Shown: in pieces, positions 12,692-23,193 of the stretch
Numbering within the stretch: position 1 is the stretch's first letter
Layout: the number at the start of each line of letters is the position of its first letter
DNA from: Portulaca oleracea
Lineage: Eukaryota > Streptophyta > Magnoliopsida > Caryophyllales > Portulacaceae
Length of the DNA: 64,000 nucleotides
Assembly: GCA_029582165.1 (NCBI GenBank)
Contig: CM055887.1
Location: 15,609,190 to 15,673,189, forward strand
Reading direction: 5' to 3'
Translations under genes and position numbers: made by a program
The notes under the pieces: model-generated
Databases searched by the model: none
What the model saw: the letters and a program-made list of their open reading frames with translations, nothing else
What the model was told of the DNA's origin: nothing

Positions 12692-14317
12692 TGATAAGTG
12701 TATTTTTTATATATGTGATCTTGGATTATTAAGAGTTAATTTGAGTGATTATCGATATGAATGTATTATTTTATACTCGAATTCTCTATTTTATGCTTGG
12801 TTGGAGTTTGGTATAATTTTGTAGTAAATTGGGCTAGTATTGATCAAATCAAGCTCAAAATCAAGTATATGGAGTCCAAGTAGATCACAACTGGAGAATA
12901 AATCCACCCCAAGGCCCAAACTCAGGCCCAAGATATCATAGGATACCGTCAAGCTGCAACACGGGTCCTAATTTGACCTGCACGGACCGTTTTATGGTCC
13001 AAAAACTCAGAAAAGTTGCTCCAGAAGTCACCACGACCCGAGGCCATCCACCCATAGTTATTAAAATCCCGATCCTAATTTACGATCCTACGATTTTATG
13101 GTCCAAAATCGTCGAAACGATTCTACAATTTACACACGATCCACGATCCTACATGGGCTAAATTTCGATCCTAACTTCCCCATAGTTTCGAGTTAGGATC
13201 CCGATTTTAACAACCTTGCATCCACCACGGACCGTGGTGGGTGTCAGGACGGATCGTCGTGAAGTAGCACGATCCGTGGTGGGGGCTATTATTGCATTGT
13301 GTCGTTTCATTTGCTCATTATGGCTATATAATTGCAATGTCGGCTATTTCTATGGATCATTCATTCCTTCCATCATCATCTTCATCAGCACATTCATCCA
13401 TCCCTTCTTCCACTAATCCATCCACATTCATCCTTAGTGAAGATTGAGAGAGTTGGTTGAGTTTTTGGAAGATCGGTTCTCAAGAATCCATTGAAGTGGA
13501 GGAGCAAAAGTCCCCGCCGACTACTATTCAAGCGAAGATCGATTTCCATCTCGGTTTACCTCTCTTTCTTATAGATTTCATGCTTTTTAGAGTAGATTTT
13601 GAAATGTTTTGTGTTTCAAACATGAGTAATGAGTAGTTTTCATTAGTATAGGGGATAAAGCCTTACTAGTTTCTCTTATGGATTGAATATTGTTGGATTG
13701 AACAAGTTTGTTAATCTAGTTTGATTGCATTTAATTTATCCTATAATATTGTATGTCATTGCTTTTGTTTGCACACCACTAGCATGGATTTAGATTGTTG
13801 AATGAAGTACCAAACGGAGAAATTCGATAATCGGAACCCTTAGGATTAAACTAATTATAAAATTAACTAGATATAGAGGATCTTGTAATTAGGGGTATTG
13901 TGATAATTCGATCTTTAACTTAGCTAAAATTGAAACAACCACGAAAGTAGGTGATCGATTTTACTAAGCAATTCGTTTCATTGCCAAAAGCTCGCTATGA
14001 AAGACTTTATGTGATTATCGACCCTAAAATGTACCAAATTAGTGACATACATGTTTAATCCACTTGTTTGATTCATAGAGTAACTAGGTTTTATCTCCAA
14101 AATGTCTTTTTCTTATTGGTTTAATCTTGTGATTTGTTTCAATAGTTGATTGTTTTGACCTTTTGAGCGATTAGAAATAGAATTAGTGAATCCCATTCAA
14201 AACCCGATCGATTTAGCAATCACATATGAGGCTAGTTTGGTGTGTAGTTTAGCAAAGTCCATGTGGGAACGACCTTGATACCTACTGCATTTACACCCGT
14301 GCACTTGCAGCGTATCA
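12692..14317 (+). mobile_element. Athila 3' LTR
   Basis: It begins TGATAAGTG immediately after a polypurine tract and ends gcgtatca, the Athila-type LTR ends. It aligns along its length with the LTR at 62458-63874 (shared blocks gagattgagagag, gaggagcaaa, gtaggtgat, cgatcgatttagcaatca). It is longer mainly because a 166-bp MITE sits at 13053-13218. The 5' half of this element lies beyond the left edge, so its target duplication (expected aacga) cannot be tested. Confidence 0.85.
13053..13218. mobile_element. Short hAT-like MITE inside the Athila LTR
   Basis: Terminal inverted repeats catagttattaaaatc and (reverse complement of the right end) caaggttgttaaaatc flank an interior rich in gatccta words. 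An exact 8-bp duplication, catccacc, is present at 13045-13052 and 13219-13226. Eight-bp duplications and CA-ended TIRs fit the hAT superfamily. The sister Athila LTR at 62458-63874 lacks this insert. Confidence 0.75.
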
Positions 14318-15616
14318 AACGAATCATTACGCTTCTATATTTGTTAGTGACATTGGATTTACTGATTGTTAAAAGAATGCAATTATGCAACTTAGAATAA
14401 AAATATGATAAAGCAAATGTTTGCTTAGTTAATTAAGAATTTTGCCTTATAAGACATATAATACATAAGAAAATTCATAAAACTAAAATCAAGGAATAAA
14501 AAGATTATCAGTGATATTCTCACTCTCATATGTAACGATAGTCTATAAATAAAAAGATATAAATTGTATCATGTACTCACTTTTTAAATAATTTTGGTTT
14601 AAAGTATATTTGAATACTAAACAAACTTCTGACATATGTATCTTTCTCTCTATGACACAGACACATACTGAGTATATGCATGATTTAACTTAACACCAAT
14701 CAACATATTATGTAAATTTGATTTTTCTCATTTTCATAAATGATAGAAAAATTTATATATCTGCATAATTTAATTTATTTAACATCAACCAACATATTAG
14801 ATAGATTTTATGATTTTTCTCATTTTCATAAAATAATAGAAAAAATTATATATGCATGATTTAACTTACCCTTAAGTTGATATATTAGATAAATTTTGTA
14901 ATTTTGATTCTTTTAGTAAACAATAGGAAAATAATTAGTTAATGAATGAGAATGAGAATAAGCATGAAAAATGGAGGAGGAGAGGTGTGAGGGAGGTTAA
15001 GATTATTGACTAATTTTCTTGTTTATAATAATTTATAAAGAAAGATAAATAGACAAATAAGAATAGACAAATAAAAAAACCATACAACAATTAGTGTGTT
15101 GACTTATGACATAAAATATTATGTTGATACTCTAGGTATAATGTAGTAATGATTTTTGTTTAATGAAATTGAATCATTTCTAAAAAAACAGAGAAGATTA
15201 AAGTTAATATTATACTTTGCACAAAACATCAAAAAAATAAAATAATGTAAAACAACAACATAGGAACCTAAAAGAAATTTAAAAAATAATAATATAATAT
15301 AAATTAGGGAAAATAGAAACTCAAAAAAAAATAATATGAAGTAAATGATAGTTCCAATGTGAAAGAGTGAAATCGAGAACATATACAAAAAATATCAACT
15401 AAAAATATGGTGATCTACTCGTATAAAAACTGAAGGGTTTTCCCTTGCATTAAATGCTCAAATTTTGGTGATAGCAATTTCATTAATAATCATTTTGGTG
15501 CAAATAAAAAATATTGTAATTACTATTATATCCTTATAATTTATCAATGGCAAGGGATAAAATGGGTAAAGTGAAAATTGCGTACCATAAACCCCTTTGG
15601 CTTTATATATTGTACA

Positions 15617-15662
<46 letters not shown>

Positions 15663-15723
15663 GTAAAGGTGTACTCTTTCCTAACAGAGTTGAAAGATAT
15701 GGTTGCCAACACTCATTCAATAA
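14318..15723. other. AT-rich intergenic DNA with diverged tandem repeats
   Basis: No gene is seen. A unit of about 90-100 bp containing gcatgatttaactta and ttctcattttcataaa is repeated about two and a half times between 14675 and 14900. A perfect (ATT)n microsatellite of about 15 units lies at 15617-15661, so frames crossing it encode only poly-Tyr or poly-Ile. Confidence 0.5.
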
Positions 15724-16257
15724 GGGAAATTGGATTCTAATAATCCCTACTTTTGCAAATTGGATAGCAATAATCTCTACTTTCAATTTGTATTCTGGTG
15801 GTCCAAAAAAAAATTGTATTGTATTGGGACATAATCGAGAGTATACCTTAAATATCATAGATTTTGTGCTGCATTTGATTCAAAACTTTGTATAACACTT
15901 TACCACGATTTTTAATGAATTTACAACATTTCTCCCAATTTTTTTCAATTTTTTTCAATTTTTATGATTTTTTGAATTTTATTCATTTTAAAAAATCATA
16001 ATAATTGCTTGAAATCTCAAAAAAATAATTTAAAAAATGTTTTAGGAACTACATTTCATTTCCTATATGGAGGCACAAACGAAAAAAAATAAAAACAACA
16101 TGGAGTAGGCATGAAAAAAATAAAAAGAATGTGGTGATGGATTTAATACCACTACAATACAATTTTTTTTTTTTTTTGACCACCAGAATACAAATTTAAA
16201 GTAGGGATTATTGTCATCCAATTTACAAAAGTAGGGATTATTAGATCCAATTTCCCC
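15724..16257. mobile_element. Long-TIR foldback MITE, Mutator-like
   Basis: The left arm (15724-15830, gggaaattggattctaata) and right arm (16149-16257) are inverted repeats of about 105 bp. An exact 9-bp duplication, attcaataa, flanks it (15715-15723 and 16258-16266). Long TIRs with 9-bp duplications are typical of Mutator-like non-autonomous elements. No transposase is encoded. Confidence 0.75.
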
Positions 16258-16562
16258 ATTCAATAATGCATTGATTGTGGAGGATTTCATTCACTCATTG
16301 AATAATACATTGATTGTGATTTGTGGAGGATTCCATTGATGATGCAAATTTGATGGTGGTAGATAACTATATGGACAATAGTCAATAGCATGAATATTCA
16401 AGGAGAATTTCATCAAGAATTAGAACAATATGAAGAAGAAGAAATTGGACATACAATTATATTTATGTTGAAGATTTATCTTCCTAATTTTTAGTGACGA
16501 ATTATATTGGACAATAGTGCTTTTTTGTTTTTGGTATATATATAGAGGTTAGTACTATTTGG
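16258..16562. other. Intergenic, short direct duplication
   Basis: A block of about 40 bp (attcaataatgcattgattg, then tggaggatttcatt) is repeated imperfectly at about 16258-16345. No gene is seen in the rest. Confidence 0.4.
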
Positions 16563-16920
16563 GGTATAACATGCACTCGGAACATGTGCTCCAAATATTT
16601 GTGAGTGAACAATCATAATAATCAGAATGAACAATCATAATAATTAGAGTAAACAATCTAATATATGTGGGTGAACAATCGTAGAATTTGGAGCACATGC
16701 TCCGGGTGCACCTAATAAATTGCATTTTGGATGTTATGTTGTTTGACAGCAAAATAGAGCAATTTATTACATCCTCTTATAGCACGTATTTCAAATATGA
16801 TCATTGTTCACTCTCTAGAACATAATTGTTTACTTATATCTACCCGTTGTTCACTCTCAATAATATGATTGTTCACTCGTACCTATCCAGAGCACATGCT
16901 CTAAGTGCATGTAATATGTA
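16563..16920. mobile_element. Palindromic element with mirrored 22-bp repeats
   Basis: Ends are inverted: left gtataacatgcactcgg and the reverse complement of the right, tattacatgcacttaga. Next to the left end are four units of about 22 bp carrying gtgaacaatc (16601-16690). Next to the right end are four units carrying gattgttcac in the opposite orientation (16801-16880). An internal copy of the terminal motif (ggagcacatgctcc) sits at about 16692. It looks like a foldback MITE whose subterminal regions are minisatellites. Superfamily and target duplication are unclear. Confidence 0.6.
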
Positions 16921-17657
16921 TTGGCAAACTAGCGTGTGGAATAATTTTGATTGCGATTAAATGGAAATAAAAAGGATTTGCAATTAATGCATTTAAATTT
17001 TCTAAAAGAAAGGGAAAAAAAGTAATTAAAAAAGGTAAATTTGTTGAATTAATAATTAATGTCTTATTGAAATTGTGAAGTGACAGATATTATAAGGGGA
17101 AAAAAGTTAGTTAAAGTGACAGATAATATGAAAAGTAGGGGGTTATAGTTTTAACTTTAAAATTATTTTGAGAACTTTCAACTTGATTTTCCCTAATCTA
17201 TATTCATTTTTATTTGGAAAAATCACTAATGTCTGATTCCAAGGGTGACAACTTGCAGGGAGCTTGGATGTTACACCCATGTGTAGCATGTAGGAATTTC
17301 ACGAGCGTAAAATTTATGGATAAAAAACAGCTGGTTAAAAGTTAAATTTTTGTAATTTTTGATAGCTTTTGGTAATTTTTGGTAACTTTTGGCAAACTTA
17401 CGCTAATATATCAAAATTTTTTATTTATTTTTTGACTTTGGTAATTTTTGGTAAATTTAGACAAAAACTGGTAATTTTTGATAAACTTGAATTACCCATA
17501 AATTTGACAGTAATCAGCTTTTTTCATATTAGATTATGAGCATTTTCCAAGTAGTTTGTAAGCATTTTTCTATTTTAATTTCATGAGCAACTGAACCTTT
17601 TTTTTTTATTATAAGTTACTTTATAAAATGCACACTAATAAATTCATTAATTGTTTT
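16921..17657. other. AT-rich intergenic, ggtaattttt repeats
   Basis: No gene is seen. The word ggtaatttttg recurs at about 17345-17480, and its complement occurs near 61880-61910, suggesting a low-copy dispersed repeat. Confidence 0.35.
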
Positions 17658-18188
17658 TAAAATTGAATTCGAATAATTTCTCCTTTTTGACGATTGTCCG
17701 GTAATAATCTGAACTTAAAAAATGTACGCTGACAGTTCCAAATTTTTTCAAATTGTATTTCTTTTTGGTACCAACTTCAACTCCATATTTTCATTTTGGT
17801 GAAATTTCAATTTTTTTTCATTCTTGCCCTTAGAAAGACTATGAATTGTAGTTGTTAAACGAACTTTTAGAATTTCTTTTTTAGAATTTGAATAGTTATT
17901 ATGATATTTTTTTACGGAGAATAAGGGGGAAAATCATAAAAGTTAGAAGAAAAAAATATTTAAAAAAATTGGGACAAAGTTTGTAAGTTCAATAAAAATC
18001 ATTGGGAAATCTTGTCCTAAATTTGAGAGCAAACACAAGTCACAATCCTTAATATATAGGATATGAACTCGGAGGTGGTCCAAAAAATATTTTTTAAAAA
18101 AAATTTGGGACTGTTGATATACATTTTTAAAGTTTGAATTATTATTGTCTAATCACCCAAAGTAGGGGTTATTGGAATTTAAATTTTC
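17658..18188. mobile_element. Diverged long-TIR MITE
   Basis: The left end (from ttttaaaattgaattcgaat) and the right end (ccctactttggg reversed, about 18100-18188) are inverted repeats of about 90 bp with many mismatches. The taataatc/gggtgattagac motif resembles the ends of the element at 15724-16257. No clear target duplication; boundaries are approximate. Confidence 0.45.
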
Positions 18189-19097
18189 TTTGAAACATCA
18201 CAAATGATGCTCATAAAAAGCTCCAAGTACACATAAAACTGAAATTGAAAAATGTTCATAAATTAGTATGAAAAATGCTCAAAAAGTAATTAGAAAATTG
18301 TTCTAACAAAACTCCACTACAGTGATCATAAATTCCACGGAGGAAAAAAAAACATAGTAATAAAATGGATAAAGTAGAAATAATTTAAAAGGAAGAATTG
18401 CTCACAAACCTTTTTGAGAAAAGTTCATAAAACTCTACTGTAATATTCATATCTATTTTATGGTAATAAAATAGATATATATTAATAACATATATAAACG
18501 TGAGAATGCTCAAAAAAACATTAAAAAAAATTCATAAAACTCCACTACCATGTTGACAAACTCTAGAGAGACAAAATATACTAATAAAAATCATTACAAC
18601 CAAAAAGAATATAAGAATTTGTAATAACAATTATTACAACCAAAAAAAGAATATATTGAATATGTAATAAACATTATGTCAACCAAAAATAATAATTAAA
18701 AAAAATGAATTGGATGCATGTGATTTGGAACAAAAAGTTGAAACACACCGGACGTAAAATAATTAGAGTACCTGCAGTGATGATTATGAGTTATGCTCAC
18801 TAGATGAGGTGGAAGTTGTAGTAAAACCCTCTAGGAGAGATAAAGTTTCACTCTCTATTTTAACTTATTTTCCAATGGTGAGCTTAAATTTGTTTAAATA
18901 ATTAAAAAGTGTGTAGGCCCTACATAATAGTTTAAATATTTATGTTAGTTTATTTCATGTAATTACTTTTACAAAAAACTTAATAAAGAATTTATTTATT
19001 TAAAATTAGACAAAAATTAATATAAACTATAAAAAATAGCAAAACTCAATTAAATTTTGACATCTCATTTAAAAAAAATAACTAAAGTCCATTGTTC
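18189..19097. other. AT-rich intergenic DNA
   Basis: No gene is recognised. Two related words (gttcataaa / actccacta) recur at about 18230-18560, a weak dispersed repeat. Confidence 0.35.
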
Positions 19098-19752
19098 TTT
19101 TTTTTTTCCCAGTAAGGGGGGCAAATAGCCCAATTCATTTCAACCATAAAGGGGCCAAGTAAGGTCGAAAGTCATAAAGCTGGTACAACTAACACCAAAG
19201 AGGATTGACAGCTCAAAAGCGTGCAAAATTAAAGGATGATAGCACAACAATACACAATCCCAACAATTTTCCTCCTAGGCTGTCAAATGCTGTAAATCAG
19301 AAAGTGAACAAAAACACACCCAACTTGGTTATAATATTGGGGAAGAAGGTCTGGGGTAGAAGCACCCCCTCCTTATTGCATTATTTCCTCCATTACCAAA
19401 GACTACTCGGATTGGCTTGCTTCTTCACTCAATCCCTCACAAAATGCGGGCAACGACAAGAAGAGATCCCACATCACTCGGAGACTAAGGGACACAATTG
19501 AACCGATACCTCTTGGAATCATCATTCGGGAACCTGGGTCTAACACTGACCGGCACAAACTTTCTATCCCTAAAGGAAAGGGGAAAGACCATATGGTTCT
19601 TTTGGGGAAGCCTAGAAAACATCAACGCCATAATACCGAGAGCACTTGCGGGTTCAAAGACTCCGGACTGACTCGGGCAAGGAAGATGGAAAAGAGGGAG
19701 AGAATATAGTAGATGAAGAGAAGAACTAAACTGCTTTTTTTTTTTTTTTTGA
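19098..19752 (-). mobile_element. Probable minus-strand LINE 3' fragment(s)
   Basis: On the minus strand the segment ends in a poly(A) tract (T-run 19098-19108 on plus) preceded by gccccccttactggga, a style of 3' end seen in plant LINEs. A second T-run of about 15 at 19736-19751 marks either the far boundary or a second retroposed end. Frames are broken and no reverse transcriptase motif is readable. Tentative. Confidence 0.4.
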
Positions 19753-19770
19753 ATTTGATGCTTTCCCTTG

Positions 19771-20196
19771 GGGTCTGCTTGGGAGAGGGGTAAAGGAGAG
19801 TTAGGAGGGGTAAATAAGAGTTCTTACTCCTTCTTACCCCCGCTTGGGGAGAGAGTGAGAGAGGGTAAGGGAGGGTAAGGGGGAGTGAGGTTTACACCCC
19901 TCTACCCCTCTTAACCCTTAGTTTCTTAACACCCCAATTTGGGGTGTAAGCAAGAGTTTATTTGAGTTATAATGTATATACGATGGGAAATAACCATAAT
20001 ACCCTTAACTCTAATTGAATTACATATAATATAAAAGGGTATATATGTCATTTAACACTTTACTCTTATGAACTTTCCAAAATGTTCTCCCAAGCAGGGG
20101 TAAGTTGTTACCCTTATGAACTCTCCCATACTCTCACCCTCCTTTACTCTTATGAACTCCTACTTCCCATTTTTTACTCTCCTCCCAAGCAGAGCC
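19771..20196. mobile_element. MITE with GGNTCTGCTTGGGAG termini
   Basis: The left end ggtctgcttgggagag and the reverse complement of the right end (ggctctgcttgggagg) form TIRs of about 16 bp. Subterminal regions are also mirrored (taaaggagagt and actctcctttac-like words). Flanks show at best a 3-bp similarity (ttg/tta), so PIF/Harbinger or hAT are both possible. Confidence 0.55.
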
Positions 20197-20261
20197 TTAA
20201 TGTTGTGGAAAAATAAAAAATGTAACTTAGTAGAAATAAGATTGTACTCCTTTTTTATTTA

Positions 20262-20633
20262 GGAAAATTGGATTCTAATAATCCTTACTCGCAGTTTTTG
20301 TATGTCAATAATCTCTATTTTAGTTTTGGATTTAGATTATCCTAAAAAAATAAAATTGTATTATGGTGGGACACCACCGAGTCAGTTGGTAGTGACTCGA
20401 TGGAAAACTGACGTGTCAAACACACTCTTCCTAGTTCCTATACACGTCGGCTGACATGTCAAACACACTCTTCCCATACACGTCCGTTTTCCATTGAGTC
20501 ACAGCCACTTGACTCGATAGTGTCCCACTAAAATATAATTTTATTTTATTTAAAATCGGCAGAATACAAAAATAATGTAGAGATTATTGACATACAAAAA
20601 CTGAAAATAGAGATTAATAGAGCCCCATTTTCC
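20262..20633. mobile_element. Foldback MITE related to the 15724 element
   Basis: It is almost a perfect hairpin: ends are ggaaaattggattctaata and its complement (ccccattttcc at the right). The centre contains a second palindrome around cacactcttcc and acacgtc (20400-20500). The end sequence matches the 15724-16257 element, so they are probably the same family. Target duplication not clear. Confidence 0.6.
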
Positions 20634-20669
20634 TTTCCTGTATAATAGGTACAAATTTATTTTTTATTA

Positions 20670-21205
20670 GGATTATTGGACAACGATAATATGAACTTTG
20701 GCGGTAATGGATAATAATAATACCAACAATTTTATTGGACACTAACAGTACTGATTGTAGATCTATTTTTTGGCAATAGTACGAAATTGAGTTGGTATGT
20801 GTTTGACTTGATGAAAAGACGATGTGTCACCTAATTGTCTGAGTTGGAGGCCGTAACAAGTGGAGAAAATGTTGGTTGTTACTTTTTTTTGCCAACTAAG
20901 CAGTGTTACCCAATTTAGCTAAAAAATAATTAAAGCTTTATTTTTACATTATTGTTTAGCTAAGTTGGTTAATGTTATTTAGTTGGCCTAAAAATGTCAC
21001 CGTTAATGTTTTTTCAACTTGCTCTACTCTACCTCAGACAATTAGACGATACATTATCTTTCTACTAAGTCAAACACCTACCAACTAGGTGATGTACTAT
21101 TACTGGAAAATAGGTCCATAGATGATACTATTAATGTTCAACAAAATTGTTGGTATTATTATTAGCAATATTCCCAAAGTTTATGTTATTGCTATCCATT
21201 AATCC
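20670..21205. mobile_element. Long-TIR Mutator-like MITE next to tRNA-Trp/PPR promoter
   Basis: Inverted repeats of about 200 bp (20670-20870 and about 21010-21205; ends ggattattgg and ccattaatcc). The flanking 9-mers tttttatta (20661-20669) and ttttgatta (21206-21214) match at 8 of 9 positions, fitting a Mutator-type target duplication. The right end is 39 bp from the tRNA-Trp gene and about 270 bp from the PPR start codon, so it lies in the promoter region of that gene. Confidence 0.65.
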
Positions 21206-21244
21206 TTTTGATTATTATGATACTAATTCTTTCTATCATCAATA

Positions 21245-21316
21245 GGATCTGTGGCGCAATGGTAGCGCGTCTGACTCCAGATCAGAAGGTTGCGTGGTCG
21301 ATTCACGTCAGGTTCA
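21245..21316 (+). tRNA. tRNA-Trp (CCA), T-loop mutated, possibly inactive
   Basis: A 72-nt cloverleaf: acceptor stem GGATCTG/CAGGTTC, D loop AATGGTA, anticodon CCA at 21277-21279, T stem GCGTG/CACGT. It is identical to the second copy at 29645-29716 except that the first T-loop base (position 54, nt 21297) is G instead of T. That base is nearly universal in tRNA (it forms the T54-A58 pair) and lies in the internal B box used by TFIIIC, so this copy may be poorly transcribed or unstable. A T5 Pol III terminator follows at 21341-21345. It ends 156 nt upstream of the PPR start codon on the same strand. Confidence 0.88.
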
Positions 21317-21340
21317 AAATCCCCGTTGACGGTCCTATCA

Positions 21341-21345
21341 TTTTT
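21341..21345 (+). terminator. Pol III T5 terminator of tRNA-Trp copy 1
   Basis: A run of five T lies 25 nt after the tRNA 3' end, the usual RNA polymerase III stop signal. Confidence 0.6.
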
Positions 21346-21392
21346 GACATGTCGCTCTTATTTATCTTCAACTCGACTCTTCCATTTTCGTA

Positions 21393-21394
21393 CC

Positions 21395-21425
<31 letters not shown>
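21393..21425 (+). promoter_or_regulatory. Pyrimidine (CT) patch before the PPR gene
   Basis: A ctctct tract ends about 47 nt before the start codon. CT-rich patches of this kind are common in the core promoter or 5' UTR of plant genes. No clear TATA box was identified. Confidence 0.4.
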
Positions 21426-21472
21426 AACCCTGACCTACTTCCTCTCATCAAAACACTCCGTCAGCTCCAACA

Positions 21473-23193
21473 ATGGCAGCATTCATCAAGGGCATCAAAA
21501 CACTCAGACCCTTTATACACCAGCGAAGTTTCTATATGCAGTCTTCAACAGCCTTAAACCCAGATTCTTTAACAGCGACAGGCAGAAAAAAATCTAGAGC
21601 GCTATTATGTCTTCTAAAATCCGAGACTAACCCAGAAAGAATCCTCCATATTTGCAGCTCAACCACTCTCTCCCCAGAAAGCCCCCTTGATCGTGCAGCC
21701 ATGTCTGTTGCCATTAACAAGCTTTCTCAATCTAATTGCTTTGATGGTATCCGCCGGTTCGTTGAGCACCTTAAGACTCGCTCTGATTGGAAAAACGAAC
21801 GTTTCGTTTCCCACTCCATCATTCTTTATGGTCAAGCAGGTACAGATTTGGTGATTCATCTTTCTTCATCAGTTTGGTGATTTTATTTTGAAATTAGGTT
21901 GATTTTAGCTGAGGATTCAGGCTCGAGTGAAGTGGGTTGTTGTTAGTGTAATGGACTGTCAAAATGAAATCCTTTGATGCTTTTCTTGGTTCAGAATGGG
22001 TGAAATGAAGAGAGTAACGAGATGATTATTTTTATCTGTTTGATATTATTTCATTTTGTATCTAAGTCCACCGAAGTTGTGAATTCAGTCTTCGGGGTAG
22101 TGGTTTGCTGTTGGGACTGTAGATAAGCAAGTCCTCTAATGTCTTCCCCTGGTTTATCATTTGCTGAATGAAGTTGGTTTTTTTAGGTGTAGTTTACGAA
22201 ATTGTATGAGTGCAATTACATGACCAGTGCACTTTGGGTTTATAAAACTGTCTCCCCTTATTCGAGAACAAAGGTTTTCTTGATATTTTGAGCAGAGAAT
22301 GGACAGTATTTGCCTCATGTTGATACACAATATCTTTTGCAGGTATGGTACAGAATGCCGTAGATACTTTTGAGCAAATGGGTGAACTGGGTATTCAAAG
22401 GACTGTAAAATCTCTCAATGCTTTGCTGTTTGCTTGTATTTTGGCTAAAAAGTTTGATGAGGTTAAGAGGATATATACAGATTATCCTAAAATGTACAAC
22501 ATTGAGCCGGATATTGAAACTTATAATCATGTGATTGAGTCTTATTGTGAGTTTGGTGAGTCATCTTTGGGGTATTCAGTTCTCACGGAGATGGCTAGCA
22601 AAAGGTGCAGACCAAATGAAACAACTTTTGGGTACTTGATTGCTGGGTTTTATAAAGAGGGTAAGCATGATGATGTGGGAAAGGTGCTGAACTTGATGAA
22701 AGAGTATGGGATGAGACCTGGGACTAGCACATATAACTTGAGGATTAAAAGCTTGTGTAAATTAGGAAGGTCATTTGAAGCAAAGGCTTTGTTAGATGGA
22801 ATGCTTCAAAGGGGATTGAGCCCGAACTCAACTACCTACCATAGTTTGATCCATGGTTTTTGCAAGGAAGGAAAGTTTGAGGATGCAAAGAATTTGTTCG
22901 ACAGTATGTCCGACCATGGATGTGAGCCAGATGCTGATTGCTATTACACTTTAATATCTTTCTTATGTCAAGGCGGTGATTATGTGTCAGCATTGCGTTT
23001 TTCTAAGCAGTGTATGGAGATGAATTGGGTTCCGTATTTTACCACCATGAAGTCCCTTGTTGAAGGTCTAGCAAGCATGTCAAAAGTAGAAGAGGCAAAG
23101 GATCTTGTTGCACAAATAAAGGGGAAATTCCCCAAGGCGGCTCATCTATGGAGAGAAACAGAAGAGACTCTATCAAAGAGCACTGCCAGATAA
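21473..23193 (+). CDS. PPR336-like: P-class PPR protein, PPR336/rPPR1-like, mitochondrial
   Basis: Two exons, 21473-21839 and 22343-23193, with a GT (21840) to AG (22342) intron of 503 nt. They join in frame (the Gly codon is split 1+2) to give 405 aa. The N-terminus is Arg/Lys/Ser-rich without acidic residues at first, as in mitochondrial presequences. After residue about 120 there are seven to eight 35-residue PPR units of P type (for example from TYNHVIESYC, TYNLRIKSLC, TYHSLIHGFC), and no E or DYW domain. Length and blocks such as RTVKSLNALLFAC and NWVP match Arabidopsis PPR336 (At1g61870) and its paralogue At1g11630, small PPR proteins; PPR336 is associated with mitochondrial ribosomes. 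It probably acts in mitochondrial translation; RNA target unknown. The start is the first ATG of an open exon. Frames at 21208-21597 and on the minus strand are shadows. Confidence 0.9.

Noticed and set aside
14675..14900. Possible CRISPR-like spaced repeats
   Set aside because: The repeats are diverged, contiguous AT-rich tandem units in a plant genome; no spacer structure.
15578..15895. 105-codon frame with a poly-Tyr run
   Set aside because: Translation of an (ATT)n microsatellite and the adjoining MITE arm.
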